From Nocardia yamanashiensis NBRC 100130 (GTDB taxonomy: Bacteria > Actinomycetota > Actinomycetes > Mycobacteriales > Mycobacteriaceae): a stretch of DNA of 64,000 bases. The stretch spans positions 62,001 through 126,000 of the forward strand of contig NZ_BDCD01000021.1 of NCBI RefSeq assembly GCF_001613325.1, written 5' to 3'. Below, piece after piece: positions 7,684-15,670 of the stretch (position 1 is the first letter of the stretch; each line of letters starts with the position of its first letter). A program made the position numbers and the translations under genes. A model generated the notes under the pieces. That model searched no databases. It saw only the letters and a program-made list of their open reading frames with translations, and was not told where the DNA came from.

Positions 7684-9075
7684 ATGCAAGGCACGGCAAC
7701 GACTCGGCGGTTCACCGTCGAGCAACGCGGCATCGACCGCGTCCCCGTCGGAGAACGGCGCGGAACCCCCTTCCACCTGGCCGGTCTATGGGGCGGCATC
7801 GTGCTCAACCCGTTGACCGTCGTGTACGGCGCGCTGCTGGTGAGCTTCGGTCTCTCCCCGCTGCAATGCCTGCTGGCGGTGCTGATCGGCAATCTGACCT
7901 GGATCGCCACCGGACTGGTCAGCCTGATCGGCCCGGCGGCCGGCACGCCCACCTTCGTGGTCAGCCGCTCGATCATGGGCCGCTGGGGCAATCGACCGCT
8001 GGCACTACTCAACTGGCTCATGCAGGTCGGGTACGAGGTGCTCGATCTGGTGCTGATGGTGCTGGCCGTGACGGCACTGCTGGATATGGCCGGCGTGGAA
8101 ATCGGCGGCACCGGGAAACTACTGGTGATGGTGGCGCTTTCGCTCGCCCAGAGCGCGCTGCCCCTGCTCGGCCACGCCGCCATCCTGCGCACGGTGCGCA
8201 CCCTGATCGTGCCGTTCGCGGCCGGTTTCGCGGTGCTGGCGTATCTGACGGCCGATCGGCTCACCGTGCCGGAAGCGCCGGATGCGGGCTGGGCGGCGTT
8301 CCTGGGCGGAATCGCCTTGGTGGCCAGTGGTTCCGGGCTCGGCTGGACCCCCAATGCCGCCGATGTGGCGCGCTACCTGCCGGTCGGCAGTGACCGGCGG
8401 CGGGTGGTCGGCGCGGTGGCGCTGGGCGCGGGCGTACCGCAGATCCTGCTCATGCTGGTGGGTGTCGGCGTCGGATTCCTGACCCCGGCGGCGAGCGATG
8501 TGGTGTCAGGGCTGCCCGCCGCCTTCCCGACCTGGTTCGCGGTGCCGTTCCTGCTGCTGCTCATCGTGCAGCTGGGATCGTTGAACGGGTTGAATCTGTA
8601 CTCCTCGGGTCTCACCCTGCAGGCGGCCGGCGTACCGCTGGGCCGGGTCGCGGCGGTCGCGCTGGATTCGGTGGCCTGCACCGTACTGGCCGGAATCGTG
8701 CTGGCCTCCGGCGATTTCAATACCGCGCTCAGCAATTTCCTGCTCTTCATGATCGTGTGGTTCGCCCCGTGGTCGGCCATCTTGGTGGTGGACTACTTCC
8801 TGCGCCGGGCGAGCTACTCGGACGCGGAACTGGAGCGGCCCGCCCGCTGGGGAACACCCGGGCTGATCGCCCAGGCGCTGGGCATGGCCGCGTCCGGCCT
8901 GTGCCTGGTGACCACCATCTGGTCGGGCTGGGCGGCGCAGGCACTGGGCGGGCTGGACCTGTCGGTGTTCGCCGGGCTCGCGGTCGGCGGCCTCACCTAC
9001 CTGCTCTTGGCGCGCCGCGCGCGGCCGGTCCGGAGCGTACCGAATACCGAAGCGACGGAAGGAATCACGCTGTGA
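7684..9075 (+). CDS. NCS1-family nucleobase permease
   Basis: A 463-residue membrane protein with about 12 hydrophobic segments, resembling the purine-cytosine permease (CodB/PucI) family of nucleobase:cation symporters. The N-terminal FHLAGLWGGIVLNPL segment and the following GPAAGTPTFVVSRSIMGRWG stretch are typical of NCS1 helices 1-3. ATG 7684 follows AGGAG. It is first in a three-gene operon; its TGA overlaps the GTG of the oxygenase gene (GTGA). The substrate is probably cytosine, a purine or a related heterocycle; the partner genes favour a purine-like compound, which is inference. Confidence 0.88.
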   Translation: MQGTATTRRFTVEQRGIDRVPVGERRGTPFHLAGLWGGIVLNPLTVVYGALLVSFGLSPLQCLLAVLIGNLTWIATGLVSLIGPAAGTPTFVVSRSIMGRWGNRPLALLNWLMQVGYEVLDLVLMVLAVTALLDMAGVEIGGTGKLLVMVALSLAQSALPLLGHAAILRTVRTLIVPFAAGFAVLAYLTADRLTVPEAPDAGWAAFLGGIALVASGSGLGWTPNAADVARYLPVGSDRRRVVGAVALGAGVPQILLMLVGVGVGFLTPAASDVVSGLPAAFPTWFAVPFLLLLIVQLGSLNGLNLYSSGLTLQAAGVPLGRVAAVALDSVACTVLAGIVLASGDFNTALSNFLLFMIVWFAPWSAILVVDYFLRRASYSDAELERPARWGTPGLIAQALGMAASGLCLVTTIWSGWAAQALGGLDLSVFAGLAVGGLTYLLLARRARPVRSVPNTEATEGITL

Positions 9076-10046
9076 CCGCACCCGATATCCCGCTCATCGA
9101 TATCGCCGCCTGGCGCACCGGGACCCCGCCCCAGCGCGCCGCGCTGGCCGCCCGGCTGGACACCGCCATGCGGGATTCCGGATTCTTCCTGGTCGCCGGG
9201 CACGGCATCGAGCGCGCGCTGATGACCGAGATCCGCACCGCCGCACGCAAGTTCTTCACCCTGCCCACGACGGTGAAACAGCCGTACGCGACCACGGTCG
9301 GCGGGCGTGGCTGGCTGGCCACCGGCGTGGAAGCCAATTCGTACTACGGGGAAGCGCCGGATGCCGCCAAACCGGATCTGAAGGAGACCATCACGGCGGG
9401 CCGGGAGCTCAGCACCGGCGATCCGGTGCTCGACGCGGCCTGGTTCCCGCCCAATGTGTGGCCGGCCGAGGTGCCCGAATTGCGGGATCTGGTGCTGGAT
9501 TACACCGCGCAGGTCCGCGTGCTGTTCCATGATCTGCTCGAGATGTGCGCCGTCGCGCTGGGCTTGGAACCGGACTATTTCGTCTCCCGCGCCGGGCGGG
9601 CCGCGGAGTCCATCAATATCAACCGCTATCCGCCGATCACGGTGACCGGCCCCGCCGCCGCGGGGCAGTACCGGGTCGGCGCGCACACCGACTGGGGCAC
9701 CCTGACCATCCTGGATCGCGAAATCGGTTACGGCGGGCTGCAAGTGCTGACCCGGGACGGGCACTGGGCCGACGCCCCGAACGTGCCCGGCGCTTTCACC
9801 GTGAACATCGCCGACATGCTGGCGCGCTGGACCGGCGACCGCTGGCGCTCCACCCGGCACCGGGTGCTGCCGCCGCCCGCCGTCGCGCCGGACGAGGATC
9901 TGATCTCGCTGATCTGCTTCTACGAGATCGACATGGATCTGGAGATCGTCCCCTTCGACCCGCCGATCGGCGGCGGCGCGCACTATCCGCCGGTGCGCGC
10001 GCACGACTACATGACCGAACGAGCGAAAGCGGCTTCCATTGCCTGA
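9072..10046 (+). CDS. Isopenicillin-N-synthase-like non-haem iron oxygenase
   Basis: A 324-residue member of the IPNS/2-oxoglutarate Fe(II) oxygenase superfamily, with an N-terminal DIOX_N-type region (PLIDIAAWR, SGFFLVAGHGI) and a jelly-roll core. The iron ligands are visible: His and Asp of AHTDWG and the distal His of STRHRV. The R-x-S motif normally found about a dozen residues after the distal His reads LISLICFYE, so the arginine that binds 2-oxoglutarate or substrate carboxylate appears replaced by Leu. The GTG start overlaps the permease stop. Being between a nucleobase permease and a deaminase suggests oxidation of a nucleobase or nucleoside, but the reaction is unknown. Confidence 0.85.
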   Translation: MTAPDIPLIDIAAWRTGTPPQRAALAARLDTAMRDSGFFLVAGHGIERALMTEIRTAARKFFTLPTTVKQPYATTVGGRGWLATGVEANSYYGEAPDAAKPDLKETITAGRELSTGDPVLDAAWFPPNVWPAEVPELRDLVLDYTAQVRVLFHDLLEMCAVALGLEPDYFVSRAGRAAESININRYPPITVTGPAAAGQYRVGAHTDWGTLTILDREIGYGGLQVLTRDGHWADAPNVPGAFTVNIADMLARWTGDRWRSTRHRVLPPPAVAPDEDLISLICFYEIDMDLEIVPFDPPIGGGAHYPPVRAHDYMTERAKAASIA

Positions 10047-11076
10047 CAGCGTCATTGCCGGAAATCCCAGTCTCGACGAGAAGCTGGCCTTCGCCGCCGC
10101 CATGCCCAAGGTCAGCCTGCACTGCCACCTCACCGGCACCCTGCAGCCGCGCACGGTGGCCGAGCTGGCGGCCAAGCACGGCGTGCCCATGCCGGACGGC
10201 CGGACCGCGGAGAACCTCTACGATCACGCGTCCTACGAGGACCTCGGCGAGTTCCTGCGGGTGCTGGACCTGGTCGGCGCGGTCATGCTCGACCAGGACG
10301 ACTTCCATCGCACCACCTACGAAACCCTCACGCTCGCAGCCGAACACAATGTCATCTACCGGGAGCTGTTCATCAGTCCGCCGTCGCATCCGACGGTGGC
10401 CTATTCGACCATGATCGAGGGCATCACCGCCGGACTGCGCGATGCCGAGGCCGATCACGGCATCAAGTGCCGCCTGATCTTCGCCATGAATCGCAATGCC
10501 GATCCGGCCGACGGGGTGGAGCTGGTGCGGCAGGTGATCGCGCACCGCACCGACGACATCGTGGGGATCGGGCTGGACTACGAGGAGGTCACCGGCCCGC
10601 CGGAGCGTTTCGCGGAGGCGTTCGCGCTGGCCAAGCGGAACGGTCTGCGCCGCACCGCGCATTCGGAGTCGGGCCCGCCGCGCAATATCGTGACGCTGCT
10701 GGACGTATTGGATTGCGAGCGCATCGATCACGGTTATCACGTGGTCACCGATCCGGAGCTGACCCGGCGCTGCCGCGATGAGGGCATTCCGTTCACCTGC
10801 ACCCCGGTGAGTTCGGATATCGGCCGCTATTCGGGTTCCGGCGACGGCACCCACGCGGTGATCGCGGCCATGGTGGACGCGGGGCTGGCGGTGACCATCG
10901 ACGGCGATGATCCGCCCATGTTCGGCACGGATCCGACCGAGGATCTGGCCGCGCTGGTGCGCGCGCTCGACTACGGTCCCGAACAGTTGATGCGTTTCAC
11001 GGCCGCCGGGATCGCCGCGGCGTGGCTCGACGAAAGCGAGAAAACCGCGCTCAGGGCCCGGACCAGCATGTTCTGA
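10039..11076 (+). CDS. Adenosine-deaminase-family aminohydrolase
   Basis: A 345-residue TIM-barrel hydrolase of the adenosine/adenine deaminase family. The metal-binding HxH is in SLHCHLTG, the barrel-strand histidine in IDHGYH, and the terminal acidic pair in IDGDDPPMFGTD. The usual HAGE motif with the catalytic Glu is replaced by HSES (AHSESGPPRN), shifting or losing that Glu. The substrate may therefore not be adenosine. I chose TTG 10039, which overlaps the oxygenase stop by eight bases; the next in-frame ATG (10102) would cut into the first strand. Probably translated from the permease operon. Confidence 0.85.
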   Translation: MPDSVIAGNPSLDEKLAFAAAMPKVSLHCHLTGTLQPRTVAELAAKHGVPMPDGRTAENLYDHASYEDLGEFLRVLDLVGAVMLDQDDFHRTTYETLTLAAEHNVIYRELFISPPSHPTVAYSTMIEGITAGLRDAEADHGIKCRLIFAMNRNADPADGVELVRQVIAHRTDDIVGIGLDYEEVTGPPERFAEAFALAKRNGLRRTAHSESGPPRNIVTLLDVLDCERIDHGYHVVTDPELTRRCRDEGIPFTCTPVSSDIGRYSGSGDGTHAVIAAMVDAGLAVTIDGDDPPMFGTDPTEDLAALVRALDYGPEQLMRFTAAGIAAAWLDESEKTALRARTSMF

Positions 11077-11087
11077 AACATGTTCTA
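11068..11087 (+). promoter_or_regulatory. Repeated CATGTTCT dyad element after the deaminase gene
   Basis: CATGTTCT occurs twice (11068-11075 and 11080-11087) around GAAA, creating a CATGTT/AACATG inverted repeat. The right part, TGAAACATGTTCTA (11074-11087), fits the TnnAACnnGTTnnA pattern described for KstR. It overlaps the deaminase stop codon and lies about 150 bases before the secreted-protein gene. It may be an operator for that gene, or chance. Confidence 0.25.
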
Positions 11088-11234
11088 GTCAATTTCCTGA
11101 AATCCTGGACAGGAGACCAGTTACACCTGTTTACTAGGCGCTCGGGTGGCCTGGATCACCTCCGAGTATCCGCAGAGCTCGGCTTGCTGTTCTTTTGTCC
11201 CGGAACGAATTCCGGGCTCTTCGGAGGAGAAACC

Positions 11235-11933
11235 ATGTTCCGGACTCGGACGACTGCCGCCGCGGCCTCGGCCGCTCTGGTTATTGCCGGATTGACCGTC
11301 GGATTGGACGCCGCCACGGCGAATGCCGCGAGTGGTTGCGAGGTCCGGAGTTTCGAGACCAAGAAAGACATCAGCACGGTCGGAATCACGCACACGTACG
11401 AGAAGTACGCGACCGCGGATTCCATCGGCGTGGGCACCACGGTGACCTACAAGATCGTCGTCGGCACCACCGGAATCGGAAATCCGTACGTCAACACCAT
11501 TACCGATTTCCCGGCCGCCGGACTCGGCGCGCCCATCAAGACCTCGGTCACCGCCTACCACGCGGGCACCGGCCAGCGCACCGAGGACGTCACCGCGGTG
11601 CCGAACGCCGGCGGCTGGAAGGTCACCAGCACCGGCTGGTTCGTGAACTCCGGCAACCCGGTCACGCTGACCATCACCTACCCGCTGAACGACAGCATCA
11701 AGGCGGGTCAGCAGGTCACCAGCGGCGGCGTCGGCGTGGCCGGCACGGTCGGCGTCAGCAATGAGATGTCCGGTCTGACCTCCTGCTTCACCGCCCGCGG
11801 CGCCAATGCCGGGGAGACCGTGCTGGGCAGCCTCGGCGACAACGGGCTCGGTTCGGCCGACGGTCAGCTCAGCTCGACCGGATCCTTCAGCGACATCCTG
11901 TCGGACATGCTGAAGAAGTTCCTCGGCAGCTGA
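11235..11933 (+). CDS. Secreted protein of unknown function
   Basis: A 232-residue protein with a clear signal peptide (arginine residues, an A/L/V-rich core from about residue 8 to 28, cleavage near ATANA-AS). The mature part is rich in Thr, Gly and Val and looks like a beta-sandwich (VGTTVTYKIVV, NPVTLTITYPL), resembling domains of adhesins or cell-surface proteins, with two cysteines (in GCEVRSF and SCFTARG) that could form a disulfide. GGAGGA precedes the ATG at 11235. It is followed after 35 bases by a mycolyltransferase gene on the same strand, so the two may be cotranscribed. I do not recognise a named family. Confidence 0.8.
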   Translation: MFRTRTTAAAASAALVIAGLTVGLDAATANAASGCEVRSFETKKDISTVGITHTYEKYATADSIGVGTTVTYKIVVGTTGIGNPYVNTITDFPAAGLGAPIKTSVTAYHAGTGQRTEDVTAVPNAGGWKVTSTGWFVNSGNPVTLTITYPLNDSIKAGQQVTSGGVGVAGTVGVSNEMSGLTSCFTARGANAGETVLGSLGDNGLGSADGQLSSTGSFSDILSDMLKKFLGS

Positions 11934-11968
11934 TCCCCGCTTTCCCGGAATCGATGAGGACCGCACCG

Positions 11969-12979
11969 ATGTTCATCCGAAAACTGTCGCGACTGGCCGC
12001 GCTCTCCGCTCTCGCGCTGGCTCTGGCATTCGCCGGGCAGACCGGTGACATCGGTGCGGCGAGCGCCGATTCCGATGGCGCGCAACTGCTCTACGTCGAC
12101 GGCTCCGGCGGCCGGGTGCAATTGCTGCACGTGTATTCCGCCGCCATGGAGAAGACCATCACGCTGCAGGTGATCCTGCCCGCCGACAACAGCGCGCCGC
12201 GGCCGACGCTGTATCTGCTCAATGGCGCCGGCGGTGGCGAGGATGCCGCCACCTGGTTCCAGCAGACCGATATCGTGCAGTATTTCGCCGACAAGAATGT
12301 CAATGTCGTCATTCCGATCGGCGGCAAGTTCTCCTATTACACCGACTGGCAGCGCGACGATCCCAAACTCGGCCGCAATATGTGGCAGACCTTCCTGACG
12401 CGGGAGCTGCCGCCCATCATCGACGCGGCGCTGCACACCTCGGGAGCCAATGCCATCGCGGGCATCTCGATGGCGGCCACCTCGGCGCTCAATCTGGCCA
12501 TCGCGGCGCCCGGTCTGTATCGGGCGGTCGGCTCCTACAGCGGCTGCGCGTCCACGAACGACGAGACCAGCCGCGCCTTCGTGCGATTGGTGATGGAACG
12601 GTCCGGCGCGGACGTGCGCAATATGTTCGGCCCCGACGACGATCCGGCCTGGGCGCGGCACGACGCCGTGCTGAATGCCGAGAAGTTGCGGGGGCTCACC
12701 CTGTACATCTCCAACTCGACCGGATTGCCCGGAACCGAGGACACCCTCGAGGCCCCGAACATCGCCGGCCGCACCAGCACGCTGGCCAATCAGATCGTGC
12801 TCGGCGGCATGATCGAAGCGGCCACCAATCTGTGCACCCACCGGCTCGCCGACCGCCTGAGCGAACTCGGCATCCCGGCCCAGGTCGAATTCCGGTCCGG
12901 CGGAACGCATTCCTGGCGGTACTGGCAGGACGCCCTGCACCGCTCCTGGCCGATCCTGGAGGCCGCGCTGGTCCGGTGA
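11969..12979 (+). CDS. Mycolyltransferase of the antigen 85 (esterase D) family
   Basis: Antigen-85 proteins transfer mycolic acids onto arabinogalactan or trehalose monomycolate outside the cell. This 336-residue protein has a signal peptide (MFIRKLSRL then an Ala/Leu core) and an alpha/beta-hydrolase fold. The nucleophile is S167 in GISMAATS, close to the GLSMAAS of antigen 85, and the catalytic His is H314 in GGTHSWRYW, matching the family GTHSW motif. LLNGAGGG probably forms part of the oxyanion region. I chose ATG 11969 (GAGGA eight bases upstream) over ATG 11954. Nocardiae carry many such paralogues, so which lipid it handles cannot be told. Confidence 0.93.
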   Translation: MFIRKLSRLAALSALALALAFAGQTGDIGAASADSDGAQLLYVDGSGGRVQLLHVYSAAMEKTITLQVILPADNSAPRPTLYLLNGAGGGEDAATWFQQTDIVQYFADKNVNVVIPIGGKFSYYTDWQRDDPKLGRNMWQTFLTRELPPIIDAALHTSGANAIAGISMAATSALNLAIAAPGLYRAVGSYSGCASTNDETSRAFVRLVMERSGADVRNMFGPDDDPAWARHDAVLNAEKLRGLTLYISNSTGLPGTEDTLEAPNIAGRTSTLANQIVLGGMIEAATNLCTHRLADRLSELGIPAQVEFRSGGTHSWRYWQDALHRSWPILEAALVR

Positions 12980-13229
12980 GCGCCGAATCGGACGGAAATC
13001 GGATGATTTCGGACGTTTTCCGAGGCTCGGTGGCAGCGGCGGCAACGTGCCTTTATTGTTATGCACGGTGTGTCGCCGATCTCGTCGGGTAGGCGAGGTT
13101 CGCGCATTTCATAACGGGCGGGTAACCAGCGTTAACCCAGCGTGCACCCTGAGGTCACGAGGCGATATCACCATGATGAGGACTGGGACAGAAGATGGTC
13201 CCGGGCAGGCATGTGTGAAGTGGAGCAGT

Positions 13230-14126
13230 ATGCGGTTGAAGAATATTGTCGCCGCTGCGGGGGCAGCGGCGAGTGTGCTCATGTCGGGAGTCGTTCTCGG
13301 CAGCGGCCCCGTTACAGCGGACCCGGGGTGCCCGTCGCTTTACACGGTGGCAGTCCCCGGCACCTGGGAAACCGGTCACGACAAGACGCCGCAGCCCGGC
13401 ATGTTGTCGACCGTCACCAATGGCCTACCCGGCGAGGTCGAGTACGTCACCTACGCCGCGACCGCATTCCCGTGGGAGGGCGACGTTTACGGCGCCTCCA
13501 AGAACGAGGCGCTCACGCACGCCCGGGCCGCGGTGCAGAACTTCGCGGCCCGCTGCGGCTCGACGAAGATCGCCATCACCGGCTACAGCCAGGGCGCCGA
13601 CGCCGCCGGTGATCTCGCCGCCGAGATCGGCACCGGCCTCGGCGTGGTGCCGCCGGATCGCATCGCCGCCGTCGCGCTGATCTCCGATCCGCGGCGTTCG
13701 CCCAGCGACATCCAGGTCGGTCCGTTCGCGCCCGGCGCGGGTGCGGGCGGCGCGCGCATGGGCGGCTTCGGTTTCGTCGCCGACAAGGTGCGCACCGTGT
13801 GCGTCGTCGGCGACCTCTACTGCTCCACCGAGGAAAGCGATTTCATCACCCGGTTCGCGGGTTTCCTGGCGCAGACCTCCAACCCGAACCCGCTCAACCT
13901 GTGGCGCTACCAGCTCGAGGTCGGGTCGATCATCAATGACCTGATGGCTCAGGGCGGTATTGCGACCCTGCAGGCGCAGCTGAGCGAGGGCGCGAACGAG
14001 GAGCGGGTCAAGCAGTTCGACCAGTTCTTCAAGACCGGCAAGCACACCAGCTACGGCAGTTACCCGGTCGGCGGCGGGCAGACCGCGCTCACCTGGATGC
14101 ACAACTGGATCGCGACCAACGCGTAG
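13230..14126 (+). CDS. Secreted cutinase-family serine hydrolase
   Basis: A 298-residue secreted esterase or lipase. Residues 1-31 form a signal peptide ending near TADPG. The nucleophile is S120 in ITGYSQGADAAG, the family GYSQG elbow; the acid and base probably come from VGDLYC and the C-terminal GKHTSYGSY. Paired cysteines (GCPSL, ARCGS, RTVCVVGDLYC) fit the usual disulfides. Mycobacterial relatives are cutinase-like proteins acting on esters or phospholipids. ATG 13230 has GGAG five bases upstream; the in-frame GTG at 13218 is an alternative. The 250 bases upstream hold an imperfect GGGTAAC/GTTAACCC dyad at about 13120-13140, otherwise nothing recognised. Confidence 0.92.
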   Translation: MRLKNIVAAAGAAASVLMSGVVLGSGPVTADPGCPSLYTVAVPGTWETGHDKTPQPGMLSTVTNGLPGEVEYVTYAATAFPWEGDVYGASKNEALTHARAAVQNFAARCGSTKIAITGYSQGADAAGDLAAEIGTGLGVVPPDRIAAVALISDPRRSPSDIQVGPFAPGAGAGGARMGGFGFVADKVRTVCVVGDLYCSTEESDFITRFAGFLAQTSNPNPLNLWRYQLEVGSIINDLMAQGGIATLQAQLSEGANEERVKQFDQFFKTGKHTSYGSYPVGGGQTALTWMHNWIATNA

Positions 14127-14146
14127 TCGCGACGGACTCAGGTTCG

Positions 14147-14181
14147 AAAGGGGTTTCAGGGGCTTCCCCTGAAACCCCTTT
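14147..14181 (+). terminator. Palindromic terminator after cutinase gene (palindrome copy B)
   Basis: A perfect 16-bp stem (14147-14162 with 14166-14181) has a three-base CTT loop and ends in CCCCTTTTC. It is 20 bases past the cutinase stop and belongs by sequence to the dispersed GGGGTTTCAGGGG palindrome family. Confidence 0.75.
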
Positions 14182-14211
14182 TCGCAGGGGCAGCTTCGCG
14201 AAAGCACCTCC

Positions 14212-14239
14212 GGGCCGCTCTCCGAATGGAGAGCGGCCC
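14212..14239 (-). terminator. Hairpin after the small secreted protein gene
   Basis: GGGCCGCTCTCC (14212-14223) and GGAGAGCGGCCC (14228-14239) form a perfect 12-bp stem with a GAAT loop. On the minus strand it follows the stop at 14256 by 16 bases. There is no U tract, so it may be a stabilising or Rho-assisted terminator. Confidence 0.6.
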
Positions 14240-14255
14240 TCGGCATTCCTGGGGA

Positions 14256-14540
14256 TCAGCTACCGAAGGAGCCGGTGGGCGGGAGCACGCCAGGGCCCGG
14301 GAGCGGGTTGTTGTTGCGCGGTCCGCCGTCGCGCCGGTGATGGTCGCCGTCGTGCGGCCGCCCGCCGTGCGCGTTGTTCCAGTCCGGCGCGCTGACCGGG
14401 GCGATGGCCGCCGGATCGTCGGGGGTGGCGGCCGAGGCGGGAATCGCGATGAGCGCGACCGGAATCGCGGTGAGCGCACCCGCGACGGTCAGTCTGGCGG
14501 TCAGGCGACGGATCCGGGACTGCTTCGAGATGGTGTTCAA
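14256..14540 (-). CDS. Small secreted His/Asn-rich protein
   Basis: A 94-residue protein with a signal peptide (RRLTARLTVAGALTAIPVAL, cleavage near IPASA-AT). The short mature part is rich in Asp, Asn, His, Arg and Pro (HGGRPHDGDHHRRDGG), which might bind metal but is more likely disordered. It starts at TTG 14540 with GAGAAAGG a few bases upstream; no ATG is available in frame. No family is recognised. It stands alone between two hairpins, so it probably has its own promoter in the 128 bases upstream, where no clear motif was seen. Confidence 0.65.
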   Translation of the reverse strand: MNTISKQSRIRRLTARLTVAGALTAIPVALIAIPASAATPDDPAAIAPVSAPDWNNAHGGRPHDGDHHRRDGGPRNNNPLPGPGVLPPTGSFGS

Positions 14541-14668
14541 CGTGAAACCTTTCTCCGTGGGAGTGAGCCGCGAGGGGGGAGGGGCTCACGAGTTCCCATC
14601 GAAGAACCCGGCGCTGAGAACGTCGTTCGATCGCGCTGGGAATTGGCTGGGAGGCCGGATCGGCCTGC

Positions 14669-15304
14669 TCAGCTGCGCGGCGCCCGATTGCGGGGCAGCA
14701 GGTCCCAGACGTGCCCGTTCTCGTTGATGGTGGCCGCGGTGCGCGTCCCGGTGCGCGAGTACAGGATCCGGGTGATCGAGCAGTAGTCGATCGGGAAAGT
14801 CAGCGGCCGGGCCAGCCCGAGCACGTCCTGCAGCAGCACATTGATCACGCCGCCGTGCGCGAAGACGACCACGGTCTCGGTGTGGTCGGCGGCGGCCACG
14901 ATCTCGGCGACCGTGGTCAGCACGCGCGTGGTGAACGCGCCGGCATCGATCGGCTCGGGAATGTACCCGGCCTTGATGCGCGCGTACACCTCCTGGAAAT
15001 CGCGCTGCGCGTCCTCGATCGGAATGTAGGCGGGCAGGTCGCGGTCGTACTCGGCGAGATCGTCGAGCACCTCGATGTCCAGGCCCAGCTTTTCTGCGGT
15101 GGGTCGCGCGGTTTCGCGGGCGCGCAGCTGCGGGCTGCTCACCACGCGCGCGATGGCGTGGTGGGCGAGCGCGGCCGGCACCCGCCCGGCCTGTTCGGAT
15201 CCGATCTCGGTGAGATCCGGGTCGGCCGGGCCGGAGGCATCCGTGACACGACGCGGCTGGGCATGGCGAACGAGGATCAACTGCACGTCACCACTGTGCC
15301 GCAC
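14669..15304 (-). CDS. Histidine phosphatase superfamily protein
   Basis: A 211-residue member of the phosphoglycerate-mutase-like branch. The phosphate-accepting His is in LILVRHAQP (RHA rather than RHG), the second arginine in SSPQLRARETA, and the distal His in VFAHGGVINV. These make an active phosphatase likely. The best start is the GTG at 15304 or the GTG six codons later, directly before QLILVRH. The substrate is unknown; family members act on sugar phosphates, nucleotides or cofactors. It stands alone between other minus-strand genes. Confidence 0.87.
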   Translation of the reverse strand: MRHSGDVQLILVRHAQPRRVTDASGPADPDLTEIGSEQAGRVPAALAHHAIARVVSSPQLRARETARPTAEKLGLDIEVLDDLAEYDRDLPAYIPIEDAQRDFQEVYARIKAGYIPEPIDAGAFTTRVLTTVAEIVAAADHTETVVVFAHGGVINVLLQDVLGLARPLTFPIDYCSITRILYSRTGTRTAATINENGHVWDLLPRNRAPRS

Positions 15305-15337
15305 CGTGCCATCAGTTGGCGCGGCGGGTCGGGCCCG

Positions 15338-15556
15338 TCAGCCCTGGTTCTTCTTCTTGTTCTGCATCAGGTACACGATGCCGAGGATCAGCGCGACGAT
15401 GCCGATGCAGCAGACGGCGGCGAAGATCCAGAAACTGCCGCCCTTCTTCTTGCTCGACTTCTTCGCCGTGTACTCCATGGCGGTGGTCCAGGTGTCGGGG
15501 TTCGCCCAGACGGTGTGGTCCAGCAGGTTGGCTTGGGACATCAGTTCCAGGTACAT
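15338..15556 (-). CDS. Small lysine-flanked single-pass membrane protein
   Basis: A 72-residue protein whose C-terminal half has one hydrophobic segment (GSFWIFAAVCCIGIVALILGIVYLM) between two lysine clusters (KKSSKKKGG and KKKNQG). A CC pair lies in the membrane segment. Lysine-rich tails are unusual in a genome that prefers Arg, which supports selection on protein sequence. I chose ATG 15556, preceded by GGGG, over ATG 15568. It lies downstream of the lysX terminator on the same strand. No family is recognised. Confidence 0.6.
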   Translation of the reverse strand: MYLELMSQANLLDHTVWANPDTWTTAMEYTAKKSSKKKGGSFWIFAAVCCIGIVALILGIVYLMQNKKKNQG

Positions 15557-15580
15557 GGTTAACCCCATCGGTCGAGCGGC

Positions 15581-15607
15581 AAGACGGCCTCCTCCCGGGG
15601 CCGTCTT
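15581..15607 (-). terminator. Terminator after lysX
   Basis: AAGACGGCC (15581-15589) and GGCCGTCTT (15599-15607) form a perfect 9-bp stem. On the minus strand it follows the lysX stop at 15671 by about 60 bases and precedes the small membrane protein gene. Confidence 0.65.
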
Positions 15608-15670
15608 AAAGGTTAGCCGCCGGTTCTGTATTGCGGCACAACTTCTTTACGAGGTGGCGAACTCTCACCC

